Source: a virus. From it: DNA of 21,449 nt. Numbering within the stretch: the first letter of the stretch is position 1; each line of letters opens with the position of its first letter. The notes under the pieces were generated by a model. That model was not told the DNA's origin, made no database searches, and saw only the letters and a list, made by a program, of their open reading frames with translations. The stretch lies in the IMG/VR virus record IMGVR_UViG_3300021963_004812, positions 1 to 21,449 of that record. One strand, given 5' to 3'. This document shows, piece after piece, positions 13,491 to 19,781 of the stretch. The position numbers were made by a program, and so were the translations under genes.

Positions 13491-13516
13491 ATGTTAATAA
13501 CTTTTAAAAATAAGTA

Positions 13517-13547
13517 AGCCCAAATTTTTTAGTTTGGGCTTTTTTTC
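13517..13547 (+). terminator. Intrinsic terminator (module copy 2)
   Basis: AGCCCAAA and TTTGGGCT form an 8-bp stem with a T-rich loop and a TTTTTTT tail. Its stem is identical to that at 8475, and the flanks are also alike. Confidence 0.88.
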
Positions 13548-13548
13548 G

Positions 13549-13563
13549 TATATTTACAGAGTA
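13549..13563 (+). promoter_or_regulatory. Promoter-like core TATATTTACAGAGTA
   Basis: It follows the terminator tail directly and lies 18 bases before the start codon at 13582. It matches the cores at 9784 and 13806, with GA replacing one position of the GTATA part. Position and repeated occurrence support promoter function. Confidence 0.55.
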
Positions 13564-13581
13564 ATTAAAAACAAATACAAT

Positions 13582-13770
13582 ATGAAATACTTTTTAGTCT
13601 TAAGCACAGATCAAATAGCAGAAGTTAAAAAACAAAATTTAGAAGTTGAAATTTTAAACGAAGATATTACGCCTTCAGGTGGAATCTCTATTCAAATTAC
13701 CATTAAAGATGGTACAGATCTTTTATCTTTATTTTACGCTGGCGTTTATTACACACTTGATAAAAAATAA
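13582..13770 (+). CDS. Small hypothetical protein
   Basis: A 62-residue protein of unknown function (MKYFLVLSTDQIAEVKK, then a beta-rich C-terminal half with GGISIQITIKDGTDLLSLFYAG). I start at ATG 13582, because extending the frame further upstream would need a TTG start inside the terminator stem at 13534. The gene has its own promoter-like element and is followed after 35 bases by another copy of that element, so it forms a short single-gene unit. No motif points to a function. Composition is soluble, without signal peptide. Confidence 0.7.
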   Translation: MKYFLVLSTDQIAEVKKQNLEVEILNEDITPSGGISIQITIKDGTDLLSLFYAGVYYTLDKK

Positions 13771-13805
13771 ATGCCTAAATATTTTTTTATCTCAAATCTT
13801 TTTAG

Positions 13806-13820
13806 TATATTTACTGTATA
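13806..13820 (+). promoter_or_regulatory. Promoter-like core TATATTTACTGTATA
   Basis: With its upstream flank (TCAAATCTTTTT) it is nearly identical to the element at 9784. It lies 15 bases before the start codon at 13836. There is no terminator in front of this copy. Confidence 0.6.
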
Positions 13821-13835
13821 AACAAAAACAAAAAC

Positions 13836-14234
13836 ATGAACATTCAAGAATTCAAATGTAATGGTTTTGGCAATGCGCAACAAGCCGACAATGTTAAACC
13901 AACTATTCAAACCGCAATTTCAGTATTTAGATTACGTAAAACTAACGAAGAGATATTTGCCAGTTTTCCAAAGGGAGATGATTATCATTTAGGTACTAGA
14001 TTTTACGATGATGATTCCGTAGCTAGTCGTATATGTTCAGGCTTAGTAGAATACGCAGAAAAACAATTGTACAAAGCATTTGGTAAAGACGCGCCATCTT
14101 TAATCGTAGAACAATGCATTGATGCATTAGTAAATTCTTTAAGTGGCTCAGAAATGGATCTAATTATTTTAGAAGGTATGCGAGATTGTGCTTCAGCTGA
14201 TCATTGGTATGCATACGAAAAACAATGGAATTAA
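13836..14234 (+). CDS. Hypothetical protein upstream of UVDE
   Basis: A 132-residue soluble protein of unknown function. It has TIQTAISVFRLRKTNEEIFASFP in the first half and a helical second half ending ADHWYAYEKQWN. Several Cys residues (C9, and others in SRICSG, VEQCID and MRDCAS) are not arranged as a zinc site. It starts 15 bases after a promoter-like core and ends 16 bases before the UVDE gene, so the two are probably co-transcribed. It could be an accessory of DNA repair by context only. Confidence 0.7.
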   Translation: MNIQEFKCNGFGNAQQADNVKPTIQTAISVFRLRKTNEEIFASFPKGDDYHLGTRFYDDDSVASRICSGLVEYAEKQLYKAFGKDAPSLIVEQCIDALVNSLSGSEMDLIILEGMRDCASADHWYAYEKQWN

Positions 14235-14250
14235 TCAACATATAATAGAT

Positions 14251-15177
14251 ATGAAAATAAATTTAGGGTACTGTTGTATTAATATGACTTTGCAAAAAGA
14301 ACGTAAAGTTACTATTGGTCGTGGCATGATTAAAAAAACATTCGCAGAAAAAGGTATTAATTATGCAAGCGAATTGGCTTTAGCAAATGTCAAAGATATG
14401 GTAGAAATTATCAAATGGAATCATAAAAATGGAATTTCATTATATCGTATGAGTTCTGACATGTTTCCTTGGTGCAGTGAATACGAACTTAAAGATTTGC
14501 CAGATTATGACAAGATTTGTAATGTTCTCAAAGGTGCAGGTACTTTAGCTAAACAATATGGCCAAAGACTAACCTTTCATCCCGGTCCATTTTCAGTATT
14601 AGCTTCGGCAAATCCAGACGTGGTTACAAAAACTATTCGAGATTTAAATACGCACGGTGAAATTATGGATCTTATTGGTTTGCCTAGAACGCCTTATGCA
14701 GCTATCAATATACATGTTAATACAACAGCGCCAGATAAAGCGTCTGCTATGCAAAGATTCTGCGAAAACTTTAAACGCTTAGACGATTCTGTTAAATCTA
14801 GACTCGTAGTAGAAAATGATGACAAGGAGTCACAATACACAGTTCAGGACTTATATGATTCCGTGTATAGTATCATACGTGTTCCGATAACATTTGATTA
14901 CCATCATCATTGGTGTCATCCTGGTGAATTAGATCAAGAGGCTTCTTTAAAATTAGCAGCAAAATCTTGGCCTAAAGATGTCAAACAACTTACACACTTT
15001 TCTTCATGTAAAACTATTCATGAAGATGCTTCTCAAACTAATAAGCGAGCACATGCAGATTACTTATATGACAAAATAGATTCTTATGGCTTAGATATTG
15101 ATGTAGAAGTAGAAGCTAAAGCCAAAGAATTAGCTGTATTTCAATATTTGAAACAAAATAAATTACAATTGGTATAA
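14251..15177 (+). CDS. uvsE: UV-damage endonuclease (UVDE family)
   Basis: This 308-residue TIM-barrel enzyme would nick DNA 5' to UV photoproducts, starting a light-independent repair route. Family motifs appear in order: INLGYCCINM at the start, ISLYRMSSDMFPW, LTFHPGPF (H110), INIHVN (H155), LVVENDD (E188) and FDYHHHWCHPG (D216, with H218-H220 and H223), matching the metal-binding residues of UVDE. The length is standard. I start at ATG 14251, where the family N-terminus begins; an in-frame ATG at 14188 would overlap the previous gene by 47 bases. T4 uses the unrelated DenV for the same lesions. The gene fits a phage exposed to sunlight, a habitat inference only. Confidence 0.93.
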   Translation: MKINLGYCCINMTLQKERKVTIGRGMIKKTFAEKGINYASELALANVKDMVEIIKWNHKNGISLYRMSSDMFPWCSEYELKDLPDYDKICNVLKGAGTLAKQYGQRLTFHPGPFSVLASANPDVVTKTIRDLNTHGEIMDLIGLPRTPYAAINIHVNTTAPDKASAMQRFCENFKRLDDSVKSRLVVENDDKESQYTVQDLYDSVYSIIRVPITFDYHHHWCHPGELDQEASLKLAAKSWPKDVKQLTHFSSCKTIHEDASQTNKRAHADYLYDKIDSYGLDIDVEVEAKAKELAVFQYLKQNKLQLV

Positions 15178-15192
15178 AAAGATAAAAACAAT

Positions 15193-15456
15193 ATGTCAGA
15201 ACTTAAATTAAAGGCGTTAAAAGCACGCTACACTGCACAAAGATTAGAAGCTTTGGCTACTATCGAAGTTTATATGTCAAATTCTGTTGGAATTGGCGAA
15301 CATCCTCAAATCATCGATGAGATTGATAAATTGGTTAGATCAGTTGATGAAGCCGATGGTTTATTAAAAACGTTGAATTCTATTTTTAAAGTAGAAGAAG
15401 TAGAAGAAACCAAGTATAGCGGTGAGAAAGAAGCACCTAAACAACCAGAAAACTAA
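15193..15456 (+). CDS. Small helical conserved phage protein
   Basis: An 87-residue helical protein: LKLKALKARYTAQRLEALATIEVYMSNSVGIGEHPQIIDEIDKLV, then a second helix and an acidic, Pro/Glu/Lys-rich tail. The pattern 'EL+L+ALKA+Y.A.RLEA...I..Y..N.VGIGEHP.I..E.D' is one I associate with small proteins of T4-like marine phages; no function is known to me. It starts 15 bases after uvsE and is followed by a terminator, so it is the last gene of this unit. Confidence 0.72.
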   Translation: MSELKLKALKARYTAQRLEALATIEVYMSNSVGIGEHPQIIDEIDKLVRSVDEADGLLKTLNSIFKVEEVEETKYSGEKEAPKQPEN

Positions 15457-15463
15457 AATTAAA

Positions 15464-15486
15464 AGAGGACAAAGTCCTCTTTTTTT
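15464..15486 (+). terminator. Intrinsic terminator
   Basis: AGAGGAC and GTCCTCT form a perfect 7-bp stem on an AAA loop, followed by six T. It separates the UVDE unit from the genes at 15507 onward. Confidence 0.9.
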
Positions 15487-15506
15487 ACGTAGATATATAA
15501 TCTAAT

Positions 15507-15914
15507 ATGAGCAAAGAACAAACATATAAGGATTATCCTAAGGCTGCATCTAAAAATGCACAAAAGGCAATTGATTGGAAAGAAAAATACGGCCGCGATA
15601 TTGTAACAGCTGGCACCGCAGTTGGTTGGCAAAGAGCACACCAATTAGCTAAAGGTGAAGCTCTATCAGAAGATGTCGTTTCTAGAATGGCACAATTCAA
15701 TAGACACAGAAAAAATTCAAAGATTGCTCCTGAATTTAAAGACGAACCTTGGAAAGATAGAGGCTATGTAGCTTGGCTTATTTGGGGTGGAGATGAAGGT
15801 GTTAATTGGGCTATGGAAAAGATGGATAAAATAAAAGTAATATCTGCAACAGAAGGCCTTACATTCGACGAATTTCTAATTATTAATGAATCACTAAAAA
15901 AATTAGATATATAA
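15507..15914 (+). CDS. Small phage protein with the KAAS/WGGDEG domain
   Basis: A 135-residue protein dominated by a domain (residues 10-108) seen in many phage proteins, sometimes near or fused to head-assembly proteins. Its pattern is KAASKNAQKAIDWKEKYGRD, then TAVGWQRAHQLAKGEALS, RMAQFNRHRKN, and PWKDRGYVAWLIWGGDEGVNWA. The function of the domain is not known to me. The C-terminal tail contains LTFDEFLIINES, which resembles the capsid-targeting-like peptides of neighbouring genes but lies at the wrong end. It starts 20 bases after a terminator tail, with an AT-rich promoter-like stretch between. The acidic gene at 15948 follows after 33 bases. Confidence 0.75.
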   Translation: MSKEQTYKDYPKAASKNAQKAIDWKEKYGRDIVTAGTAVGWQRAHQLAKGEALSEDVVSRMAQFNRHRKNSKIAPEFKDEPWKDRGYVAWLIWGGDEGVNWAMEKMDKIKVISATEGLTFDEFLIINESLKKLDI

Positions 15915-15947
15915 TCTTTAAAAACATAATAAAATAATATCATTATC

Positions 15948-16658
15948 ATGGCAAAATTAAAAACATTTGAACAGTATGTTTCAGAAATGGACAGAGCTGA
16001 AGAAATTGAAAAAGAAATCGTAGACTTAGGTACTCCAGAAGAGGAATCAACCGAAGATGCAGACAAAGTACAATCACCAGAACAAGAAGCTAACGAAGCT
16101 AATGACGTAACAGGAATTGAAGCAGATGAGTTAAAAAATGACTTAAATGACAAAACTCCAGAAGTTATTGACGCTGATGGTAAAAAATACGCTAAAGCTG
16201 AAGATAGAGCAGAAGACGATTCAGCTGAAGTAAACAAAGATTTAAAAGATCAAGCTGAAGGTGAAGATATCGGTAAAGAAGTATCTGAGGCTGAAGAAAA
16301 AGAAGAAGCTGAAGAAACTCCGGCGGAGGAAGACGCTGAAAAAAAAAGTAAAGACGAACCTAAAAGACCAGTAAGTGAAATTCTTAAAGAGTGCTACGGC
16401 ATGATGAAAGAAGAAGCTGCTGCTTGGGCAAATGATGAGCATGACGAACACACTATTGAAACGTACATGACTGAAAATGCTGCATTGGTTGGTGGATTCG
16501 CAGCTAATACTTTAAAAGAAATGAGAGAAGACTATGCATTAGAAGCATACGAAGCTGCATGTAACCAAATCAAAGAGGCTTTTTGTAAAAAAGTTGATGA
16601 GGCTAAAGATTCTAATATGACTCCAGGAGAAAGAGAAGAAGAAGCAGCTAACCAATAA
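15948..16658 (+). CDS. Acidic probable internal-head or scaffold-type protein
   Basis: A 236-residue protein in two parts. Residues 1-145 are extremely acidic and low-complexity (Glu, Asp, Lys, Ala runs), predicted disordered. Residues 146-225 are a helical domain (EILKECYGMMKEEAAAW ... ENAALVGGFAANTLKEM). The N-terminus, MAKLKTFEQYVSEMD, resembles the T4 capsid-targeting sequence (MKTYQEFIAEA), including a hydrophobic-x-Glu end. In T4 such peptides direct internal proteins into the prohead core and are cut by the gp21 protease. I therefore infer an internal head or core protein, without proof. A strong terminator follows. Confidence 0.72.
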   Translation: MAKLKTFEQYVSEMDRAEEIEKEIVDLGTPEEESTEDADKVQSPEQEANEANDVTGIEADELKNDLNDKTPEVIDADGKKYAKAEDRAEDDSAEVNKDLKDQAEGEDIGKEVSEAEEKEEAEETPAEEDAEKKSKDEPKRPVSEILKECYGMMKEEAAAWANDEHDEHTIETYMTENAALVGGFAANTLKEMREDYALEAYEAACNQIKEAFCKKVDEAKDSNMTPGEREEEAANQ

Positions 16659-16683
16659 TATATAAGCGTATCATCTTATATTT

Positions 16684-16715
16684 GAAAGGAGACCAAATTG
16701 GTCTCCTTTCTTTTT
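16684..16715 (+). terminator. Strong intrinsic terminator
   Basis: GAAAGGAGACC and GGTCTCCTTTC form a perfect 11-bp stem around AAATT, followed by TTTTT. It ends the acidic-protein unit. Confidence 0.92.
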
Positions 16716-16738
16716 GTAAACAAATCCCAGGAAATTAG

Positions 16739-16746
16739 TATAAATA
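16739..16746 (+). promoter_or_regulatory. T4-late-type promoter octamer (TATAAATA)
   Basis: This is an exact T4 late consensus octamer, extended to TATAAATAACTA. It lies behind a terminator and 18 bases before the dCMP deaminase start. The same 12 bases recur at 17214. T4 late promoters need only this octamer and the gp55 sigma factor. Confidence 0.65.
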
Positions 16747-16764
16747 ACTAATAAGATTTAAAAT

Positions 16765-17205
16765 ATGCCTAGAATTCCAATAGACAAGATATACATGCAA
16801 ATAGCCTATCAAGTGGCTAAACTATCTTATGCAGAAAGACGTAAGGTCGGATGTGTAATTGTCAAAGACGAACAGATCGTTTCATTTGGCTATAATGGAA
16901 CACCTCATGGATTTGACAATGAATGTGAAACGTATTCACATGATGGTTGCGAATGCACTACCAAAAGAGAAGTCCTACATGCTGAATCAAATGCGCTAAC
17001 TAAGTTGGCAAAATCTACCTTGACTTCTAAAGACACTATTCTTTACACTACTACACTACCTTGCTTTGATTGCGCTAAATTGATTATTCAAGCTGGGGTA
17101 AAGGAAGTTTATTATTGTGAAGACTATCGCGACATGTCAGGTATTATGTTATTACAGCGCGCGGGCATTGAGGTCAATCAAGTGATTGTCTGGAACAATG
17201 ATTAA
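16765..17205 (+). CDS. dCMP deaminase
   Basis: This 146-residue zinc enzyme would convert dCMP to dUMP, feeding dTMP synthesis for phage DNA. The zinc site is HAE (H72, E74) plus PCFDC (C100, C103), the standard cytidine/deoxycytidylate deaminase arrangement. GYNGTPHGFDNECE at 42-55 is the hallmark of the dCMP branch, and C54, H59, C62 and C64 can form the second zinc site known in T4 Cd. It ends with a helix-strand pair (YYCEDYRDMSG). The start is 18 bases after a T4-late-like octamer, odd for a gene that is early in T4. Neighbours are small unknown genes rather than other nucleotide enzymes. Confidence 0.93.
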   Translation: MPRIPIDKIYMQIAYQVAKLSYAERRKVGCVIVKDEQIVSFGYNGTPHGFDNECETYSHDGCECTTKREVLHAESNALTKLAKSTLTSKDTILYTTTLPCFDCAKLIIQAGVKEVYYCEDYRDMSGIMLLQRAGIEVNQVIVWNND

Positions 17206-17213
17206 TTAATTTA

Positions 17214-17221
17214 TATAAATA
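17214..17221 (+). promoter_or_regulatory. T4-late-type promoter octamer (TATAAATA)
   Basis: Another exact octamer with the same extension TATAAATAACTA as at 16739. It lies eight bases before the start codon at 17230, so a transcript from it would be nearly leaderless. Confidence 0.6.
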
Positions 17222-17229
17222 ACTAGAGT

Positions 17230-17454
17230 ATGGGATTTAATGTAAGACATTATCCAGAGGACGTTACAGTACTAAAAGACAAACTAGCCAAAGAAGGCTC
17301 TCAGTATTTTTACAATATGTACCTTAAGAGAGTAGACTGTTGGATGGGTTCAGATAAGACAAAGGAATCAGAACGATTTATAGATAAATTTATGGAGAAG
17401 TATAATGAAACAAATATTGAATTTCATAGCATCTCTGAGACACAAGAAGCGTAA
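17230..17454 (+). CDS. Small hypothetical protein
   Basis: A 74-residue soluble protein of unknown function, with aromatic and charged residues (VRHYPEDVTVLKDKLAKEGSQYFYNMYLKRVDCWMGSD) and an acidic end. It sits directly behind a T4-late-type octamer and ten bases before the next gene, so it starts a run of closely spaced genes extending to 19722. No motif is recognised. The late-type promoter suggests a structural or assembly role, by inference. Confidence 0.65.
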   Translation: MGFNVRHYPEDVTVLKDKLAKEGSQYFYNMYLKRVDCWMGSDKTKESERFIDKFMEKYNETNIEFHSISETQEA

Positions 17455-17464
17455 TCAGACAATT

Positions 17465-18043
17465 ATGAGTAATAATACAGAACAGTTAGAAAAAACAAGG
17501 GTATTCCAGTGGATCAAAGGGGATTCATTCGGAAAAGTAGTAACCTTAAAGGAAGAGGATAGTGAATTTTTATATTTTACAGACGGCTCTCAGATTTATA
17601 AGACCGTTGCTAAGGAATTCTTATTAGAATCATTAGACGGTGATATGCCTCTACCAGATGCTAAGCCTTTAGGAAATGGGTCTAAGGTTAATTCTAGAAC
17701 CAGTATTATAGCGGAAAATGTGTATGAAGATAAATCTCCCACGCAAATTTCCCAGCAAATCCCCCAGCAAATTTCCCAACAAACTCCTGAAGAAACGCCA
17801 CTTGAACAACTAATTGTCAAACTCTCTAAGAAGAATTCGACAACATTAAATGTTCCAGTTGAATTAAATTTACCTAGAAAGGAAATAGTTGATTTGCTAG
17901 TTGACAACTCTGAAGAATATGATAGAGATGCAGTCTTAGCTATAATTGTCGAAACGACTCTAAATAAAATCAATATAAATACATTAAGAGAAACATTAAA
18001 AGAACAAATAAACTCACACTTAAAAAATTATTACAATGAGTAA
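17465..18043 (+). CDS. Hypothetical protein with a Gln/Pro linker
   Basis: A 192-residue protein with two likely domains. An N-terminal beta-rich region (TRVFQWIKGDSFGKVVTLKEEDSEFLYFTDGSQIYKTVAKEFLLE) runs to about residue 60. A Gln-rich linker (QISQQIPQQISQQ) near 95-108 is encoded by a 12-base tandem repeat. The helical C-terminus follows. I start at ATG 17465; an earlier in-frame ATG at 17405 would overlap the previous gene. The next gene begins eight bases before its stop. The first domain looks like a small barrel that could bind nucleic acid or a tail component, but I do not recognise it. Confidence 0.7.
   Translation: MSNNTEQLEKTRVFQWIKGDSFGKVVTLKEEDSEFLYFTDGSQIYKTVAKEFLLESLDGDMPLPDAKPLGNGSKVNSRTSIIAENVYEDKSPTQISQQIPQQISQQTPEETPLEQLIVKLSKKNSTTLNVPVELNLPRKEIVDLLVDNSEEYDRDAVLAIIVETTLNKININTLRETLKEQINSHLKNYYNE
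17744..17779 (+). repeat. Three 12-base tandem repeats
   Basis: CAAATTTCCCAG, CAAATCCCCCAG and CAAATTTCCCAA lie head to tail and encode the linker QISQQIPQQISQ. Copy-number change would lengthen the linker by four residues without a frameshift. Confidence 0.8.
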
Positions 18044-18419
18044 AAAAACAACATCTTTCAGTAGACGTCAAAGACGTGAAATGTATCGTAGAGCTGGATT
18101 CTTAAGAATCAAAAATGGTTATAATCCACTAGGTCCAATCATGGCTAATTGGTATACTAAAACTAGAGAAGAAGGTAAACAAATTCATGAAGAGCATACT
18201 AGAATGGTAGAAACTCAAATTGAAGAGAAATTACAAACAGTACTTAACAAGTCTAAAGAAACTTGGACAGAATTAGGTTATAACGACGCTGAAATCAAAA
18301 TGTTAGAAGAAGCATTCTCATTGAGAAATGTTAAAAACAGAGAAACATTTACAGCTGACAGAAAGCAAGCTAAAAGATTAGAAAAAGAAGCTTACAAATT
18401 AAAACTATCTAGAGCATAA
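18036..18419 (+). CDS. Basic helical hypothetical protein
   Basis: A 127-residue basic protein starting KKTTSFSRRQRREMYRRAGFLRIKNGYNPLGPI, followed by a long helix (EEGKQIHEEHTRMVETQIEEKLQTVLNKSKETW) and a Lys/Arg-rich C-terminus. The Arg-rich start could bind nucleic acid or a capsid partner. It overlaps the previous gene by eight bases and ends in a TAATG junction with the next one, so the genes are translationally coupled. No family is recognised; the genes around it read like a phage assembly cluster. Confidence 0.72.
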   Translation: MSKKTTSFSRRQRREMYRRAGFLRIKNGYNPLGPIMANWYTKTREEGKQIHEEHTRMVETQIEEKLQTVLNKSKETWTELGYNDAEIKMLEEAFSLRNVKNRETFTADRKQAKRLEKEAYKLKLSRA

Positions 18420-18736
18420 TGCAAAACATAAGATTAGAACTAGCAGATAATGGTATTATCAAGATAGTCGAAGATGATAACATCAATGCAGCAGGAGAAG
18501 TGTATACTTCTGTTACTGTATATGATTTTGAAAGTTCTAATGCTACTGAATCTAAGATTAATTTCATCAATGATTTAATCTTAGATTCAGGTCTAGAGCT
18601 TGGTAACTCTAAAGATAAAAACCAAATAAAAATATCAGTGGACTGGGGCGATGAATATCAGCCTTCAAAAACTGAAATCGAAGAAAAGATTAAGGCACTT
18701 AAAAGTGATCTTAAACACTTCGAAGAGATGTTATAA
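18419..18736 (+). CDS. Hypothetical acidic protein
   Basis: A 105-residue acidic protein, beta-rich at the start (IRLELADNGIIKIVEDD, EVYTSVTVYDFE), then INFINDLILDSGLELGN and a C-terminal helix (EIEEKIKALKSDLKHFEEML). It shares one base with the previous stop (TAATG) and ends directly against the next start at 18737 with no gap. Function unknown. The strict packing supports it as a real member of an operon from 17230 to 19722. Confidence 0.72.
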   Translation: MQNIRLELADNGIIKIVEDDNINAAGEVYTSVTVYDFESSNATESKINFINDLILDSGLELGNSKDKNQIKISVDWGDEYQPSKTEIEEKIKALKSDLKHFEEML

Positions 18737-19138
18737 ATGAAATTAATCATAGATTGTGTTTGGTGTTCAAACAGAAGAGATTTTGTCAAATTTTTAAAAA
18801 CAGCGGATGCTTACGAATCTGTAATAGATTACTATGCGATCAATGTTAAGTTGTCAAAATCTGATCCTGATGGAATTCAACCACCAGACACGATCATAGG
18901 ATTACATTTAGTTAAAGGTATTCAAGATGCCAAAAACAATAACAAATCTAAATTACTTTACGTAATTAAAAATCTAAACGCAGAAACCATCGAAACAGTT
19001 TCTGATATGTTTTGTTCAATATATGAAATAGAAGAAAACGAAATGAGCATTTCTCTATTCATTATTAACAGAGACGATTATCCTGGAAAAACTGTTCTAT
19101 CTAAATTCGATTCTGTTAAATTCATTGAAAAAGTATGA
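18737..19138 (+). CDS. Hypothetical protein
   Basis: A 133-residue protein with an alternating strand/helix pattern: MKLIIDCVWCSNRRDFVKFLKT, then a central DTIIGLHLVKGIQDAKNNNKSKLLYVIKNLNAE and a final SISLFIINRDDYPG. This could be a small alpha/beta fold of the kind seen in inactive P-loop or adaptor proteins, but there is no Walker motif. It begins on the base after the previous stop and ends in an ATGA overlap with the next gene. No function can be assigned. Confidence 0.7.
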   Translation: MKLIIDCVWCSNRRDFVKFLKTADAYESVIDYYAINVKLSKSDPDGIQPPDTIIGLHLVKGIQDAKNNNKSKLLYVIKNLNAETIETVSDMFCSIYEIEENEMSISLFIINRDDYPGKTVLSKFDSVKFIEKV

Positions 19139-19722
19139 TACGCCATCGTTTATTTTCAAAAGGCGAAACAGTATACGCCTTACTTTCTAATTTTAGATAC
19201 CCTAACGTTTTATTCCCAGTACAAGCTGTCATATATGATGTGAAGTTTGATACTGATATGCCGCAATATCAACTTAAAATAAATAAGTTTTATGATGATG
19301 TCGCATTCTTAAAAAGATATTTCTTTGGTCTTACATTTAAGCGTGATTTTGAATCTAAACAAACTAAGATTAATCTTAAGCGATCACTTTACCCTACTAT
19401 ACAAGATTTAGAACGAGTGTTTACTGAAAAATGGGAAAGTTATATGATCGCAGTAGATTCAGTATATTGCGTAAAGACACAGGGCGAATTGAAAGAGCTC
19501 TTCAACTCTCTTCAAGATCACTTCGTTGAGAAGAATATTAAAGATTTATGGGATCTGACTAGTCGCTCCTTTTATTCAAAGGGACAATATTACTACCATG
19601 CTCGTGGAGAATTCGAAGCTTCACTTAAAAAATTCTTAGCCGATAGAGTTAAACCAGAAAAAGATTATTTCGATAAATTATTGTATAGAGCTGATAATAA
19701 AGAACTAGACAACATAGAATAA
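19135..19722 (+). CDS. Hypothetical protein, last of the coupled cluster
   Basis: A 195-residue protein of unknown function, rich in aromatic residues (RYFFGLTFKRDFES, RSFYSKGQYYYHARGEFE). The first third is beta-rich (FSKGETVYALLSNFRYPNVLFPVQAVIYDVKFD), the rest helical. It overlaps the previous gene by four bases (ATGA). Next comes a 59-base gap with a small hairpin and then a large probable virion gene, so it may be involved in tail or baseplate assembly. That link is positional only. Confidence 0.7.
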   Translation: MIRHRLFSKGETVYALLSNFRYPNVLFPVQAVIYDVKFDTDMPQYQLKINKFYDDVAFLKRYFFGLTFKRDFESKQTKINLKRSLYPTIQDLERVFTEKWESYMIAVDSVYCVKTQGELKELFNSLQDHFVEKNIKDLWDLTSRSFYSKGQYYYHARGEFEASLKKFLADRVKPEKDYFDKLLYRADNKELDNIE

Positions 19723-19745
19723 TATTAAATAAGATATATATGTAA

Positions 19746-19765
19746 TAAGGCCGATTAGGCACTTA
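19746..19765 (+). other. Small leader hairpin before the last gene
   Basis: TAAGGCC and GGC-CTTA pair around a GATTA loop with one bulged A. It lies in the leader 17 bases before the start codon at 19782. There is no U-run, so a 5'-leader structure (stability or processing) is more likely than a terminator. Confidence 0.35.
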
Positions 19766-19781
19766 ACATATATAACTTAAT

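Noticed and set aside
8475-13547. The two AGCCCAAA/TTTGGGCT hairpins as attachment or transposon ends
   Set aside because: They are direct copies with T-tails at gene ends, there is no integrase or transposase, and no target duplication is seen.
13534-13581. TTG start for the 62-residue gene
   Set aside because: It lies within the terminator stem and upstream of the promoter-like core; ATG 13582 is the natural start.
14188-14250. Earlier start for UVDE
   Set aside because: It overlaps the upstream gene by 47 bases, and the family N-terminus begins at 14251.
15764-16237. Minus-strand Ser-rich open frame
   Set aside because: It is the antisense shadow of the acidic gene, whose GAA/GCT codons read as Ser/Phe codons in reverse.
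17405-17464. Earlier start of the gene at 17465
   Set aside because: It overlaps the end of the previous gene and adds a basic stretch unlike the rest of the protein.
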